From assembly GCF_003967015.1 (NCBI RefSeq), contig NZ_AP017560.1, positions 4,624,501-4,688,500 on the forward strand: a stretch of 64,000 bases of DNA, read 5' to 3'. A program made the position numbers and the translations under genes. The first letter of the stretch is position 1; every line of letters starts with the position of its first letter. The DNA is from Pseudanabaena sp. ABRG5-3 (lineage in GTDB: Bacteria > Cyanobacteriota > Cyanobacteriia > Pseudanabaenales > Pseudanabaenaceae). The notes beneath the pieces were generated by a model. That model was not told the origin of the DNA, searched no databases, and was given only the letters and a program-made list of their open reading frames with translations. Shown one piece after another: positions 62,853 to 64,000 of the stretch.

Positions 62853-64000
62853 TCAATTGCCAGCAGCACTATCTAGTGGCAGCCTGACCACAAAATGAAC
62901 GCCCAACGCATCACTTTCAACCCATAGGATGCCCCCTAAATATTCTATCTGCTTTTTGATAAGTGCTAACCCTAAGCCAGTTCCACCCTGCTTCCAGTGA
63001 TCACTCTGAGGAATTCGATAGAACTTCTCAAAGATGCGGTCTAACTGGTCTTGAGCAATCTGAACCCCACTATTGCTGACCTGTAATTGAAGATGCCCTT
63101 CTGATAAGACAATATTAACCGTAATCATTTCTTCAGGAGGGGTGTACTTACAGGCATTGGTCATCAATTCCGTGAAGATACGAGTCAAGATGTTGACATC
63201 AGAACTAAAGGGTGGGAGTTCATCGGGCAGAAACACCTGTAAGTGTTGCTGCCGTTCCTTTATCCTGATTTCAAAGGTTGCGGCAATATTGGAGACCCAC
63301 TCAATCACATCAATGGGGGCAATGCTTACCTGAATTCTTTCTGCATCCAATCGCTGTAAGTCCAGCAGGTTATTGACGAGTTCTATCTCTTGGTCACACT
63401 GTTCACTCAGAATCCCTAAACACTTTTGGAGCCTTTGTTGTTTGGCGTGACCATCTGTGCCAGAAGTCAATAGAGGGAGTAGCTCTTCAACCATCATATC
63501 AACCACCTCGATCGCCATTTTAATACTAGCTAAGGGAGAGCGTAATTCATGAGATACTGTGCTGAAAAAATCATCTTTCATCTGGCTCAGTTGATGTTGC
63601 TGTACCTCTACCGCCTTCCGTTCAGTGATATCCAGAGCAACTCCCACTAAGCGCACCACCTGATGATGTTCATTCAAGATAGGTTTGCCCTTCGCTAATA
63701 TCCATCCTGTTGAACCGTCCGCGCGAATAATCTGGAGATCGATCTCATAGGGTTCAGCCTGTTCTATTGCTCTCTTGACAAACTTATGGAGCCTTTGCCC
63801 ATCTTCAGGCGGGAAGTTTTGCGCCAAGTACGATTCATAATCGGGTTCTTGTTGCTCAGGTGTTAGCCCAAAGATTTGAAAGATCTCACCAGACCAGAAA
63901 ATTTTATTAGCAGAGATATCGTATTCCCAACTGCCAATATGGGCAACTTCTTGGGCTTCTACCAAGCGATCACTGAGGGTTTGTAGTTCCACTGTGCGCT
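62853..64000 (-). CDS. PAS-domain histidine kinase (5' end beyond window)
   Basis: At least 382 residues, open to the right edge; the GTG at 63992 need not be the start. PAS/PAC domain (~10-125: AHIGSWEYD, IFGLTPEQQ, GVALDITERKA), HisKA (FFSTVSHELRSPLASIKMAI with the phospho-His) and HATPase_c (LMTNACKYTPPEE, VSNSGVQIAQ, GGTGLGLALIKKQIEYLGG). A sensor kinase, cytoplasmic in the part seen. Confidence 0.92.
   Translation of the reverse strand, partial: RTVELQTLSDRLVEAQEVAHIGSWEYDISANKIFWSGEIFQIFGLTPEQQEPDYESYLAQNFPPEDGQRLHKFVKRAIEQAEPYEIDLQIIRADGSTGWILAKGKPILNEHHQVVRLVGVALDITERKAVEVQQHQLSQMKDDFFSTVSHELRSPLASIKMAIEVVDMMVEELLPLLTSGTDGHAKQQRLQKCLGILSEQCDQEIELVNNLLDLQRLDAERIQVSIAPIDVIEWVSNIAATFEIRIKERQQHLQVFLPDELPPFSSDVNILTRIFTELMTNACKYTPPEEMITVNIVLSEGHLQLQVSNSGVQIAQDQLDRIFEKFYRIPQSDHWKQGGTGLGLALIKKQIEYLGGILWVESDALGVHFVVRLPLDSAAGN

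Noticed and set aside
1..64000. tRNA, rRNA, tmRNA or riboswitch genes
   Set aside because: I looked through the intergenic gaps and saw no cloverleaf, rRNA core or known riboswitch motif; a covariance-model scan would be needed to exclude small RNAs.

Overview
The window looks like chromosome from a filamentous or Pseudanabaena-type cyanobacterium. It carries photosynthesis genes (plastocyanin petE, cytochrome c550 psbV, a Tab2/Atab2 homologue), a phosphoribulokinase, a glycolate dehydrogenase glcD, very many HIP1 octamers (GCGATCGC), and families typical of cyanobacteria (Uma2, CHAT-TPR, MASE1-GGDEF, DUF6887/DUF6888). Genus placement is inference from gene content. No tRNA, rRNA or CRISPR array was seen.

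Layout. 0-15 kb: the end of a CHAT protein, four Uma2-type nucleases, hisG, a class I phosphoribulokinase, dusB-like, a PIN toxin-antitoxin pair, an AAA-ATPase/DUF4276 pair whose second gene has an in-frame stop, a RelE-type pair, lptC-like, petE, psbV and hisA. 15-21 kb: an ABC permease, two secreted proteins, then accessory DNA with a complete IS903-like element (9-bp target duplication), HicB-like genes, DUF6888/DUF6887, a frameshifted nuclease-like gene and a broken IS630-like transposase. 21-28 kb: two sister signalling genes that share a receiver domain and upstream region but end in a histidine kinase or a GGDEF domain, then galT, a MASE1 diguanylate cyclase and tab2. 28-39 kb: a second PIN module, a giant STAND-NTPase/WD40 protein with 15 near-identical repeats, its partner NTPase, and an 1121-residue hybrid kinase/adenylate cyclase. 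39-44 kb: murE, a nucleotidyltransferase, purN and dusA.

44-54 kb: a secreted CHAT-TPR protein, a NACHT-HEAT protein split by a 1-bp frameshift, ccdA, glcD and clpS. 54-64 kb is the most unusual part. It has a DUF4157 (eCIS core) protein ending in an ADP-ribosyltransferase domain with a small following gene, a phosphodiesterase, an MNT-like nucleotidyltransferase with a small partner, an integron-type attC site beside a GC-richer block with a DUF6623 gene, four degenerate 42-bp repeats, a GNAT gene between two copies of a metallo-beta-lactamase gene end, and a PAS histidine kinase cut by the window edge.

Housekeeping genes are scattered singly, as is usual in cyanobacteria. They are interleaved with conflict-type modules (PIN, RelE, HicB, AAA/TOPRIM-like, STAND, NACHT, CHAT). 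Small palindromic repeats of several families lie between genes and also inside reading frames, where they add codons.
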